This document shows, piece after piece, positions 1 to 6,049 of a DNA stretch of 6,186 bases. Source of the DNA: an uncultured Acidimicrobiales bacterium (GTDB lineage: Bacteria; Actinomycetota; Acidimicrobiia; Acidimicrobiales; SZUA-35); the NCBI GenBank assembly GCA_938008925.1, contig CALLIQ010000162.1:1-6186 (forward strand), given 5' to 3'. The notes under the pieces are model-generated. The model had not been told where the DNA came from, did not search any database, and saw only the letters and a list, made by a program, of their open reading frames with translations. Made by a program: the position numbers and the translations under genes. Position 1 is the stretch's first letter; each line of letters begins with the position of its first letter.

Positions 1-347
1 GTCGCGTTCTCGCCGACGGTGGTCGACGGCGCCGATGGATCCGGCTCCGTGGTGACCGCGGGCTCGGTCTCGAGGTCGGTTCCCCCCGTGCGGGTCAGCG
101 CTGTCGCTCCGACGACCGCAACCGCCACCACGATCGCTGCGATCGCCAGCTGTGGAGCAGCGAACCCAAACCAGCGACGCTGCGCCGCCGGGGTGGAGTC
201 GACTCGTTCCCGAAGGCGCAGCAACGAACCCGGATCGGGTTCGACCGTCGATGCGTGCTCCCGGAGCACCGCCGAGAGAGCAAGCTCTTGTGGCGTCGGT
301 CGATCGGTGTGGTCATCACCGAGGTTCTTGTCGACGGGTTCATCCAT
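1..347 (-). CDS. Putative anti-sigma factor, single-pass membrane protein (3' end beyond window)
   Basis: This reading frame starts at ATG 347-345 and stays open for 115 codons to the left edge, so the C-terminus is missing. Residues 1-60 are hydrophilic and probably cytoplasmic, and include a helical stretch with LALSAVLREHA and SLLRLRERVD. Residues about 61-84 form one hydrophobic segment containing LAIAAIVVAVAVVG, a good transmembrane helix. After it comes a Thr/Pro/Glu-rich stretch (about 88-115) typical of an extracytoplasmic linker. The start overlaps the end of the ECF sigma gene (ATGGATGA) and has a strong Shine-Dalgarno sequence inside that gene, so the two are translated together. 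In actinobacteria a membrane protein in this position is commonly the anti-sigma factor of its neighbour. That role is inferred from position and topology. The HxxxCxxC zinc motif of ZAS anti-sigma factors is absent from the visible part, so an unrelated membrane protein remains possible. Confidence 0.72.
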   Translation of the reverse strand, partial: MDEPVDKNLGDDHTDRPTPQELALSAVLREHASTVEPDPGSLLRLRERVDSTPAAQRRWFGFAAPQLAIAAIVVAVAVVGATALTRTGGTDLETEPAVTTEPDPSAPSTTVGENA

Positions 348-828
348 GACGAACCTCCTCCGTCAGCAGGCCGCCCAACTTCGCGATTCCTCGATGCGCA
401 TGCGACTTGACCGACCCTTGGGCGATGCCCAACGTCTCGGCGATCTCTCGCTCGCTCAGATCCAGGTAGTACCGCAGGATCAACACCGATGCTTGCTTCT
501 CCGGCAGCGCTCGAATCGCCGCCATCACCCGGTCGTGCTCGGCACCGGCGACGCCGCCCACCTCGGCGGCCGGCGCCGTCGCTGGCTTGTCGGGTCGGTG
601 AAGGCGGCGGACTCGCCGCTTGCGTAGCGTTGACCGAGCCCCGTTCAAGACAGCGGAGCGGAGGTACGCAGCCTCGCTGCCGGGAGCGACCCGGTACTGG
701 CCGCTCAGCATCTTGACGAAGGCGTCCTGGGTGACCTCTTCAGCGGTCTCGGTGTCGTCGACGTACATCGACGCGAGCTTCACCAGGCTTCGATAGTGCT
801 CGGCGTAGAGCTCGTTGAGATCGGACAT
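340..828 (-). CDS. ECF RNA polymerase sigma factor, SigE-family-like (162 aa)
   Basis: This is a small group IV (extracytoplasmic function) sigma-70 factor that directs RNA polymerase to specific promoters. Sigma region 2 spans about residues 7-71 (LYAEHYRSLVKLASMYV, then EEVTQDAFVKML and AAYLRSAVLNGARSTLRKRR). A short linker rich in Ala/Pro/Gly follows (about 78-96). Sigma region 4 covers about 101-152, with LPEKQASVLILRYYLDLSE and the helix-turn-helix SEREIAETLGIAQGSVKSHAHR. The length of 162 aa and the absence of any C-terminal extension fit a simple ECF factor of the actinobacterial SigE-type family. I chose the ATG at 828 because GGAG lies six bases upstream and region 2 begins immediately. 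The frame stays open to 975, but that extension is Arg-rich and unlike sigma factors, and an ATG at 846 has weaker support. The gene overlaps the downstream membrane protein by eight bases. Its target promoters cannot be read from the window. Confidence 0.9.
   Translation of the reverse strand: MSDLNELYAEHYRSLVKLASMYVDDTETAEEVTQDAFVKMLSGQYRVAPGSEAAYLRSAVLNGARSTLRKRRVRRLHRPDKPATAPAAEVGGVAGAEHDRVMAAIRALPEKQASVLILRYYLDLSEREIAETLGIAQGSVKSHAHRGIAKLGGLLTEEVRHG
354..361 (-). promoter_or_regulatory. Shine-Dalgarno of the putative anti-sigma gene
   Basis: The minus strand reads GGAGGAGG, six bases before the ATG at 347. It lies inside the last codons of the sigma factor gene, where it also encodes Glu-Glu. 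It decides the start of the membrane protein and indicates translational coupling with the sigma gene. Confidence 0.8.
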
Positions 829-834
829 CGCTCG

Positions 835-838
835 CTCC
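835..838 (-). promoter_or_regulatory. Shine-Dalgarno of the sigma factor gene
   Basis: The minus strand reads GGAG, then six bases (CGAGCG), then the ATG at 828. This supports the 828 start over the upstream in-frame ATG at 846 and the open frame up to 975. Confidence 0.6.
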
Positions 839-853
839 GCTGCCATCTGGTCG

Positions 854-871
854 ATCGGTGTCGAACCCGAT
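854..871. repeat. Imperfect 18-base palindrome just upstream of sigma start
   Basis: The plus strand has ATCGG at 854-858 and CCGAT at 867-871 flanking a TCGA centre, so seven of nine positions pair. It lies 26-43 bases before the sigma ATG, where a repressor or activator could act. Words of this type are common in this GC-rich DNA, so the evidence is weak. Confidence 0.2.
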
Positions 872-940
872 GCTCGGCCGCGACGGGGGCGTCGACTCGC
901 CACACGTCGTTGATCGAGCAGGGACACGTTCACACCGACA

Positions 941-950
941 CAGACGTCTG
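941..950. repeat. 10-base perfect palindrome upstream of sigma gene
   Basis: CAGACGTCTG is fully self-complementary and lies about 113 bases upstream of the sigma start codon. It could be a regulator-binding half-site pair, but a perfect 10-base palindrome has an appreciable chance of occurring somewhere in a 180-base gap, so this is only a candidate. Confidence 0.25.
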
Positions 951-1008
951 GACGCTGCGTTTGGTTTACCGCCACCTCGAGTCTTTGGCCGGGCGCGGAC
1001 CCACGGGG

Positions 1009-2265
1009 TCAGAACTTCGACACCGAACGGGGCCGTACCGACGTCGCGAGGAGGTCGCTCAAGGCGGCGATGGACGGGGAATCGGCCGCACCACCATCGG
1101 TCGCGGTCACGAGACCGTCGCTGGCCAGTCCGCGGACCGTCGAGTCGCCGAGCACCACCATGCCGACGTGCTCGGGAGCGAGGGTGAGGTCGGCGGTGTC
1201 GACTCGTTCGACACGACCTCGCCCGCCCTCGACCGTCAACCGCCACGGGCCGCGCTGGTCGGGGAAGGCTTCGTCATCGATCGCGAAGACGGCGACGCCA
1301 TCGCGCTCGTAGGTCCTGGCCGAGAGCAGCGCCTCGATGTCGAGGGGACGCAACCACACCATGTCGCTGACCATCTCGGTGTCGAGCTGACGTCGATCGG
1401 CCAGCAGGTTGCGAAGCCGAGGCTCGACCGGCGCCATCCGCCATCGCAGTTCGCGAGTGAGCGGAACACGGGTCAAGAACTGCCACAGCGCCTTCTCGGC
1501 CTCGACCGAGTCGGCGACGAACTCGTGGACGTCGAGCGTCGCCATCGGGCGCCAGAGCTCGCTGCCGGGGTTCGTGAAGACGTACAGCGCGTAGGCGTCG
1601 GGGCGTCCATCGGCGTCTCGGTGGATCGCGACGAACGGGTCGGCCGGGCCCTTCCAGTGTGCGCGCTCGTCGAGGACCACTCGCCACCAGCCGTCGTTGC
1701 GAGCCGTCATGCCAGGATTCGAGGCCCTCAGCGCCTCGTAGAGATCGATCACGGCCGCTCGAGCCGAGTCGGCGGTCTCGTACACGTCGACGTGACCCTC
1801 GTCGTCGAGCGGTGCAGCGAGCGCGGCCCGATCGACGTCGATGCGGTGCGCGGCAACCGACACCGTGACCCCGTACCCGAAGCGGCCGTACAACGGGGCT
1901 TCGGACGCCATGAGGAGCGAGGCCGCCGCCCCGGCGTCGACGGAGCGACGCAGGTGCTCTTCGAGAAGTGCTCGCATGGCGCCACGTCCGCCTCGACCGG
2001 CGCGGACGCCGACACCGGAGAGACCGGTGGTCGGCACCGAGGCGCCGCCCGGGAGCGACAGATCCATCCAGTGCGCGGCACATCCACCGATCGTCTCGTC
2101 GCCGTCCACGGCGACGAGGGCGAACCGAGGATCGGCCATGTCGCGGATGGCGTCGCGCGTCGCCCCCTCCGGCGCGGTGACGCGCGCCCCGAACGTGGCA
2201 CCGACCAGCGCAAACTGATCGTCCCACTCCTCTTCGCTTGCGAGCTCTCGAACGGTGACGGTCAC
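1009..2265 (-). CDS. eis: Eis-family GNAT N-acetyltransferase (418 aa)
   Basis: Members transfer an acetyl group from acetyl-CoA to amines; the mycobacterial Eis protein acetylates aminoglycosides and lysines and is a cytoplasmic hexamer. The N-terminal GNAT fold holds an acetyl-CoA loop at about residues 81-100 (GLSGVGVRAGRGGRGAMRAL). The Eis hallmark LYGRFGYG follows at 125-132, with Tyr126 matching the general-acid Tyr126 of Mycobacterium tuberculosis Eis. A second degenerate GNAT domain (about 155-290) and a C-terminal SCP2-like domain (about 300-418) complete the family layout. The protein ends in Phe418, as expected for the family, in which the C-terminal Phe carboxylate acts as base. 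The GTG start at 2265 gives 418 aa, close to the usual 400-410. The frame is open to ATG 2364, but that extension is Cys/Arg-rich and would run through the whole divergent promoter region to the nth start. No good Shine-Dalgarno is present, so translation may be leaderless. The natural substrate is unknown, and drug resistance should not be assumed. Confidence 0.88.
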   Translation of the reverse strand: MTVTVRELASEEEWDDQFALVGATFGARVTAPEGATRDAIRDMADPRFALVAVDGDETIGGCAAHWMDLSLPGGASVPTTGLSGVGVRAGRGGRGAMRALLEEHLRRSVDAGAAASLLMASEAPLYGRFGYGVTVSVAAHRIDVDRAALAAPLDDEGHVDVYETADSARAAVIDLYEALRASNPGMTARNDGWWRVVLDERAHWKGPADPFVAIHRDADGRPDAYALYVFTNPGSELWRPMATLDVHEFVADSVEAEKALWQFLTRVPLTRELRWRMAPVEPRLRNLLADRRQLDTEMVSDMVWLRPLDIEALLSARTYERDGVAVFAIDDEAFPDQRGPWRLTVEGGRGRVERVDTADLTLAPEHVGMVVLGDSTVRGLASDGLVTATDGGAADSPSIAALSDLLATSVRPRSVSKF

Positions 2266-2271
2266 GGCCTC

Positions 2272-2277
2272 AGTCTG
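2272..2277 (-). promoter_or_regulatory. Candidate -10 element for a leaderless eis transcript
   Basis: The minus strand reads CAGACT, then six bases, then the GTG start codon of eis. In actinobacteria a TAnnnT-like -10 six or seven bases before the start codon commonly gives a leaderless mRNA. The match here has C instead of T at the first position, and no clear -35 is visible. The assignment is an inference supported by the lack of a properly spaced Shine-Dalgarno. Confidence 0.35.
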
Positions 2278-2342
2278 ACCGAAGTCACCGCAGAGACGAG
2301 AACGATTTCGTCCACGACACAAACGCGACAGCAATTCGGTCA
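2276..2342. repeat. Inverted repeat TGACCGAA ... TTCGGTCA in the divergent promoter region
   Basis: Two perfect eight-base arms, at 2276-2283 and 2335-2342, face each other across 51 bases inside the 97-base eis/nth gap. Each arm lies next to or just upstream of a proposed -10 element. They could bind one regulator acting on both genes, or may be chance. Confidence 0.3.
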
Positions 2343-2350
2343 ACTCGGTG

Positions 2351-2356
2351 CACACT
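2351..2356 (+). promoter_or_regulatory. Candidate -10 element for a leaderless nth transcript
   Basis: CACACT is followed by six bases and then the ATG of nth at 2363, the same arrangement as on the eis side. A possible GCGACA at 2325-2330 resembles the -35 TTGACA in four of six positions but sits 20 bases away, longer than usual. No Shine-Dalgarno precedes the ATG. The evidence is positional only. Confidence 0.35.
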
Positions 2357-2362
2357 GGCGAC

Positions 2363-3010
2363 ATGCGACGCAGCGAGAAGGCCGATCGGATCGGCGAGAT
2401 CCTCGAAGACCTCTATCCGGACCCTCCCGTCCCGCTCGACCACTCGACGCCCTACCAGTTGGTCGTCGCCGTCGCTCTGTCGGCTCAGACCACCGACAAG
2501 AAGGTCAACGAGGTCACCCCTGAGCTCTTCCGGATCGCCCCGACCCCGGAGAAGATGGCCGAACTCGCACCCGATGAGATCCATGCGCTCATCAAGGAGA
2601 TCGGTCTCGCACCGACCAAGGCGAAGAACCTCTCGAAGATGGCGTTCCAGATCCTCGACGCCGGCGGCGAGATCCTGCCCGACTGGGACTTTCTCGAGTC
2701 GTTGGCCGGCGTCGGCCACAAGACCGCATCGGTCGTGATGGCCGGCTCGTTCGGGATTCCGGCCTTCGCCGTCGACACCCACATCCACCGTCTCGCCAAT
2801 CGGTGGGGGCTCTCGAACGGCACGACCGTGGAGAAGACGGAGAAGGATCTCAAAGCCGTCTTCCCCGAGGACACCTGGAACGACCGGCATCTCCAGATCA
2901 TCTTCTTCGGCCGTGAGTACTGCCCGGCCCGAAATCACGATCTGACCGAGTGCCCGATCTGCTCGTGGGCCGCGACGAAGAAGCAGATCGCCCTCGAAGC
3001 CAAGAAGTAG
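2363..3010 (+). CDS. nth: Endonuclease III, base-excision repair DNA glycosylase/AP lyase (215 aa)
   Basis: Endonuclease III removes oxidised pyrimidines from DNA and cuts the abasic strand by beta-elimination. The HhH-GPD fold is complete: YQLVVAVALSAQTTDKKVN at 31-49, the helix-hairpin-helix LESLAGVGHKTASVVM at 111-126 with catalytic Lys120, and VDTHIHRLANR at 137-147 with catalytic Asp138. Both residues carry the same numbers as in the Escherichia coli enzyme. The C-terminal iron-sulfur region is unusual: it has Cys187, Cys197 and Cys200 (C-x9-C-x2-C), with Lys at the place expected for the fourth ligand, whereas the classical motif is C-x6-C-x2-C-x5-C. The ATG at 2363 gives a family-length protein; a GTG at 2348 would add five residues (MHTGD) and also lacks a Shine-Dalgarno. 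The gene is divergent from eis and convergent with gatB, so it is probably transcribed alone. Confidence 0.95.
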   Translation: MRRSEKADRIGEILEDLYPDPPVPLDHSTPYQLVVAVALSAQTTDKKVNEVTPELFRIAPTPEKMAELAPDEIHALIKEIGLAPTKAKNLSKMAFQILDAGGEILPDWDFLESLAGVGHKTASVVMAGSFGIPAFAVDTHIHRLANRWGLSNGTTVEKTEKDLKAVFPEDTWNDRHLQIIFFGREYCPARNHDLTECPICSWAATKKQIALEAKK

Positions 3011-3078
3011 TCGGCACCCAGCAGCACGACGGCCAGCCGAGCACGCCCAGCGGAAAGCTCCCAGCCGAATGAAGGGCG
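3011..3078. other. Convergent gap between nth and gatB
   Basis: These 68 bases separate the ends of two converging genes, where terminators would be expected. I see two direct copies of CCAGCCGA (3033-3040 and 3061-3068) and a possible weak TCGGC/GCCGA stem, but no stable hairpin followed by a T-run. Termination may be Rho-dependent; the sequence does not settle it. Confidence 0.4.
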
Positions 3079-4578
3079 CTACGAGCTCGACTTCTTGGCC
3101 AGGAGTTGCGCGATGGCCTTGCCGTCGGCCTGGCCCTTGGTGGCCTTCATGATCTGGCCGGTGAACATGCCCTGGAGCTTCTTCTCACCGTCGCAGAAGC
3201 GAGCCCACTCGTCGGGATGATCGGCGATGATCGCGTCGAGCATCGTCTCGAGTTCGGACGAGTCCATCGCCTCGAAGCCGTGCTCGGCTGCGAGGTCGGA
3301 TGCGCTCTTTCCGCTCACGACCATCTCGCCGAGGATCTGCTTGGCCTGCGTTGCGGTGAGATCGCCCCCGGTCTCCATCGAGACGAGCTCGGCGAACTTG
3401 GCCGCATCGAGGTCGGCCGCGCCGTCGACGGCGAGGTTGTTGACGACGTGGGTCATCGTGCGAGCGGGGTCGGCCCCGGCTTGCATGGCGCCCAGCGCGA
3501 GCTCATCGAGTCCGCGCTCCACTGCGATGCCGGCCGCATCGGGCTCGGCACCGAGATCGCGCAGCGCGATCCGGCGTTCACGAGGCAGAACCGGCAGAGT
3601 CGCCCGAATCTCTTCGATCCATTCCGGCGACGGGTCGACGGGCACGAGATCGGGGTCGGCGAAGTAGCGGTAATCCTCCGCTTGCTCCTTCGAGCGTCCG
3701 GGGCGGGTACGGCCACCCTCTTCGTCCCAGTGGCGGGTCTCCTGCACGGGCTTGTCGCCGGCTTCGTAGAGGTCGACGTGTCGTTGGGCCTCGTACTGGA
3801 TCGCTCGGCCGAGCGAACGCAGTGAGTTGACGTTCTTGATCTCGCAGCGTGTGCGCAGCTCGTCTGTGCCCGCCTTGCGGACCGACACGTTCGCATCGAC
3901 GCGCAGCGAACCTTCCTCGAACTTGCCGTCGCTCACCTCGGTTGCGATGAGGATGGCCTGGAGCTCTGCGACGTAGGCCCGGGCTTCTTCGGGGCCGCGG
4001 ATGTCCGGGTGTGACACGATCTCGAGGAGCGGCACGCCAGCGCGGTTGTAGTCGACGAGAGAATAGCCGGCGTCGTGGATTCGACCGGACTCGCCGACGT
4101 GGGTCGACTTGCCGGTGTCTTCTTCCATGTGCGCCCGCTCGACCCGGACCCGATGCCCGGAGGGCACTTCGATCCAACCCTCGGCATTGAGCGGAAGGTC
4201 GTACTGACTGATCTGGTAGTCCTTCGGCATGTCCGGGTAGAAGTAGTTCTTCCGGGCGAACACGCAGCGCTGCACCGTGCAGTTGAGCGCGAGGCCGAGC
4301 TTGATCGACAGCTCGACCGCCTTGGCGTTGACCACCGGCAGCGTGCCCGGCAGGCCGAGGCACACGGGATGCACGTTGGTGTTCGGCTCACCGCCAAAGT
4401 GGTTGCGAGCCGGCGAGAACATCTTCGTCTCGGTCGCGAGCTCGGCGTGTACCTCGAGGCCGATCACCATCTCCCAGCCATCGGGCAGGTTCGACGGTTC
4501 GCGCTCGACATCGCTCTCGGTGACCCAGGCGTCGAGCATCGTCGACGAGATGGGCGAGAGTGGCTCGGTCGTGGTCAT
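3079..4578 (-). CDS. gatB: Aspartyl/glutamyl-tRNA amidotransferase subunit B (499 aa)
   Basis: GatB is the kinase and tRNA-binding subunit of the GatCAB complex. It phosphorylates the side chain of Glu-tRNA(Gln) or Asp-tRNA(Asn), which is then amidated with ammonia delivered from GatA. The catalytic core begins with VIGLEVHAEL (38-47), followed by PVCLGLPGTLPV (71-82), RKNYFYPDMPKDYQISQYD (109-127) and the family signature VDYNRAGVPLLEIV (175-188). Further conserved blocks are EEGSLRVDANVSVR (221-234), CEIKNVNS (245-252) and EDYRYFADPDL (301-311). The C-terminal helical/YqeY-like tail that reads tRNA spans about 350-497 and ends with GQIMKATKGQADGKAIAQLL. The ATG at 4578 is chosen because GGAGGAG lies four bases upstream and because it overlaps the gatA stop as ATGA; the frame remains open to 4812, but that part lies inside gatA. 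Length and motifs are normal. The first 35 residues are a poorly conserved lead-in. Confidence 0.97.
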   Translation of the reverse strand: MTTTEPLSPISSTMLDAWVTESDVEREPSNLPDGWEMVIGLEVHAELATETKMFSPARNHFGGEPNTNVHPVCLGLPGTLPVVNAKAVELSIKLGLALNCTVQRCVFARKNYFYPDMPKDYQISQYDLPLNAEGWIEVPSGHRVRVERAHMEEDTGKSTHVGESGRIHDAGYSLVDYNRAGVPLLEIVSHPDIRGPEEARAYVAELQAILIATEVSDGKFEEGSLRVDANVSVRKAGTDELRTRCEIKNVNSLRSLGRAIQYEAQRHVDLYEAGDKPVQETRHWDEEGGRTRPGRSKEQAEDYRYFADPDLVPVDPSPEWIEEIRATLPVLPRERRIALRDLGAEPDAAGIAVERGLDELALGAMQAGADPARTMTHVVNNLAVDGAADLDAAKFAELVSMETGGDLTATQAKQILGEMVVSGKSASDLAAEHGFEAMDSSELETMLDAIIADHPDEWARFCDGEKKLQGMFTGQIMKATKGQADGKAIAQLLAKKSSS

Positions 4579-6047
4579 CGTTCTCCTCCAGCTGCGGGGG
4601 CGAGCGCCTCGAGGGCAGCGGCGGCTCGGAACATCACGGCCTCGCCCTGGAGCGGGGCGAGCACCTGAACGCCAACCGGCAAGTCGTCGGCCCCGGTCCC
4701 GAAGGGCACCGAGATGGCCGGGTGGCCGGCCAGGTTCGACGGGATCGTGCAGGTGTCGTTGAGGTACATCGTGAGCGGATCGCTGACCGCACCGATCGGG
4801 AAGGCGACGCACGGCGAGGTCGGCGACAACAGCACGTCGAAGTTCTCGTAGGCAGCGGCCAGGTCGTCGATGATCAAGGTCCGTACCCGCTGGGCCTTGC
4901 CATAGAACGCGTCGTAGTAGCCCGCGGACAACGCGTAGGTGCCGAGCATGATGCGGCGCTTCACCTCGGCGCCGAAGCCGGCCGTCCGGCTGGCCTTCAT
5001 CATCGCTGCGGTGTTCGCCCCTTCGCCCGCACGGTGGCCGTAGCGGACCCCGTCGTAGCGGGCGAGGTTGGACGACGCTTCCGCCGGAGCGATCTGGTAG
5101 TAGGCCGACAGTCCGTAGATCGTCGACGGGACCGAGACGTCGCCGACGATGGCTCCCTTGCTCGCCAACGCCTCGGCGGCGGCCCGAGTCTGCGCGATCA
5201 CCTCGGGCTCGAAGCCCTCGAGTGGGCCCTCGCCCATGAGCTCGGTGATCACACCGACACGCAGTCCGTCGACGCCCGCATCGAGCTGCGAGGTGACGTC
5301 GGCGGCGGGTTCAGGGATCGAGGTGGAGTCGCGGCCGTCGTGGCCGGCGATGACCTCGAAGAGGGCGGCAGAGTCGGCCACCGTCCGGGAGAACGGGCCG
5401 ATTTGGTCGAGCGAACTGGCGAACGCGATCAAGCCGTAGCGGCTCACCGCGCCATAAGTCGGCTTCATGCCGACCACACCGCAGAGCGCGGCCGGCTGGC
5501 GGATCGAGCCGCCGGTGTCTGACCCGAGCGAAATGGGGGCGAATCCGGCGGCGACGGCGGCGGCCGAACCACCGGAGGAACCGCCGGGCACACGACTCGT
5601 GTCGACCGGATTGCGACTCGGACCGAACGCCGAGTTCTCCGTCGACGATCCCATGGCGAACTCGTCGAGGTTGGTCTTGCCGACGATGACGGCACCGGCT
5701 TCGCGGAGTCGCTCGACGACGGTGGCGTCGTAGGGCGGGACCCAGCCTTCGAGCATCTTCGACGAGCACGTGGTGGCGACACCGTTGGTGCACATGTTGT
5801 CTTTGACGGCGACCGGCACGCCGGCGAGCGGGCCGACGGCTTCGCCGGCGGCGACGCGCGCATCGATCGCTTCGGCGGTCGCCCGTGCGTCGTCGGCCGT
5901 GACGGTGTTGAAGGCGTGGATCTCGCCCTCACGGGCGTCGATCGCTGTGAGGTGCGCCTCCGTGACCGCCAGCGCCGAGATCGCGCCCGATGCGACCTGG
6001 GTGGCGATCTCGGTGGCTTCGGACGGAATGGGTGTCGAGTCGCTCAT
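4575..6047 (-). CDS. gatA: Aspartyl/glutamyl-tRNA amidotransferase subunit A (490 aa)
   Basis: GatA is the amidase-signature subunit that hydrolyses glutamine (or asparagine) to give ammonia, which is channelled to GatB. The Ser-cisSer-Lys triad is intact: Lys82 in VPVAVKDN, cis-Ser157 in PGGSSGGSAAA, and nucleophile Ser181 in GSDTGGSIRQPA. Other family blocks are VGKTNLDEFAMGSSTENSAF (122-141) and GVVGMKPTYGAVSRYGLIAF (190-209). LSPTSP (407-412) and AGHPAISVPFG (440-450) follow near the C-terminus. A length of about 490 aa is normal. I prefer ATG 6047, which has AGGAG eight bases upstream. An in-frame GTG at 6053 would overlap the gatC stop as GTGA and add two residues, but its spacing to AGGAG is only two bases. 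The gene follows gatC by two bases and overlaps gatB by four, so the three subunits are made from one mRNA. Confidence 0.97.
   Translation of the reverse strand: MSDSTPIPSEATEIATQVASGAISALAVTEAHLTAIDAREGEIHAFNTVTADDARATAEAIDARVAAGEAVGPLAGVPVAVKDNMCTNGVATTCSSKMLEGWVPPYDATVVERLREAGAVIVGKTNLDEFAMGSSTENSAFGPSRNPVDTSRVPGGSSGGSAAAVAAGFAPISLGSDTGGSIRQPAALCGVVGMKPTYGAVSRYGLIAFASSLDQIGPFSRTVADSAALFEVIAGHDGRDSTSIPEPAADVTSQLDAGVDGLRVGVITELMGEGPLEGFEPEVIAQTRAAAEALASKGAIVGDVSVPSTIYGLSAYYQIAPAEASSNLARYDGVRYGHRAGEGANTAAMMKASRTAGFGAEVKRRIMLGTYALSAGYYDAFYGKAQRVRTLIIDDLAAAYENFDVLLSPTSPCVAFPIGAVSDPLTMYLNDTCTIPSNLAGHPAISVPFGTGADDLPVGVQVLAPLQGEAVMFRAAAALEALAPAAGGER
4583..4589 (-). promoter_or_regulatory. Shine-Dalgarno of gatB
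   Basis: The minus strand reads GGAGGAG, four bases before the gatB ATG at 4578, and lies within the last codons of gatA. Together with the ATGA overlap it fixes the gatB start and indicates translational coupling. Confidence 0.8.
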
Positions 6048-6049
6048 GC

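Larger units (their letters stand above)
829..1008. other. Intergenic leader between eis end and sigma factor start
   Basis: These 180 bases separate two genes that point the same way. No protein-like frame is convincing here. On the minus strand, directly after the eis stop, GACCC-CGT-GGGTC could form a five-pair hairpin, but no T-run follows, so I do not call a terminator. The sigma promoter should lie in this stretch, yet I cannot identify a convincing -10/-35 pair. Two palindromes are present: a perfect 10-base one at 941-950 and an imperfect 18-base one at 854-871. Confidence 0.55.

Noticed and set aside
19..627. A 202-codon plus-strand frame across the sigma and membrane-protein genes.
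   Set aside because: It spans two convincing minus-strand genes and has biased Ser/Arg/Ala composition with no domain.
829..975. N-terminal extension of the sigma factor to an upstream start at 975.
   Set aside because: The extra 49 residues are Arg/Ser-rich and not part of any sigma region, and ATG 828 has a well-spaced GGAG.
996..1008. GACCC-CGT-GGGTC hairpin after the eis stop as an intrinsic terminator.
   Set aside because: It has only five pairs and a three-base loop, with no following T-run.
1274..2227. A 317-codon minus-strand frame inside eis.
   Set aside because: It is an out-of-frame, Arg-rich shadow of eis.
2266..2364. N-terminal extension of the acetyltransferase to ATG 2364.
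   Set aside because: The added residues are Cys/Arg-rich, make the protein longer than Eis proteins, and would fill the whole divergent promoter region.
796..2523. A 575-codon open frame on the plus strand opposite eis and running into nth.
   Set aside because: It is antisense to a protein with clear Eis motifs and overlaps nth in another frame. Its composition is Arg/Asp/Gly/His-rich with no recognisable domain. Long antisense frames are expected in GC-rich coding DNA.
3106..3825. A 239-codon open frame on the plus strand opposite gatB.
   Set aside because: It is the antisense of conserved GatB blocks and does not resemble a real protein.
4560..5522. A 320-codon open frame on the plus strand opposite gatA.
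   Set aside because: It is a shadow of gatA, with low-complexity Arg/Gly/Val/Asp-rich sequence and no motif or ribosome-binding site.
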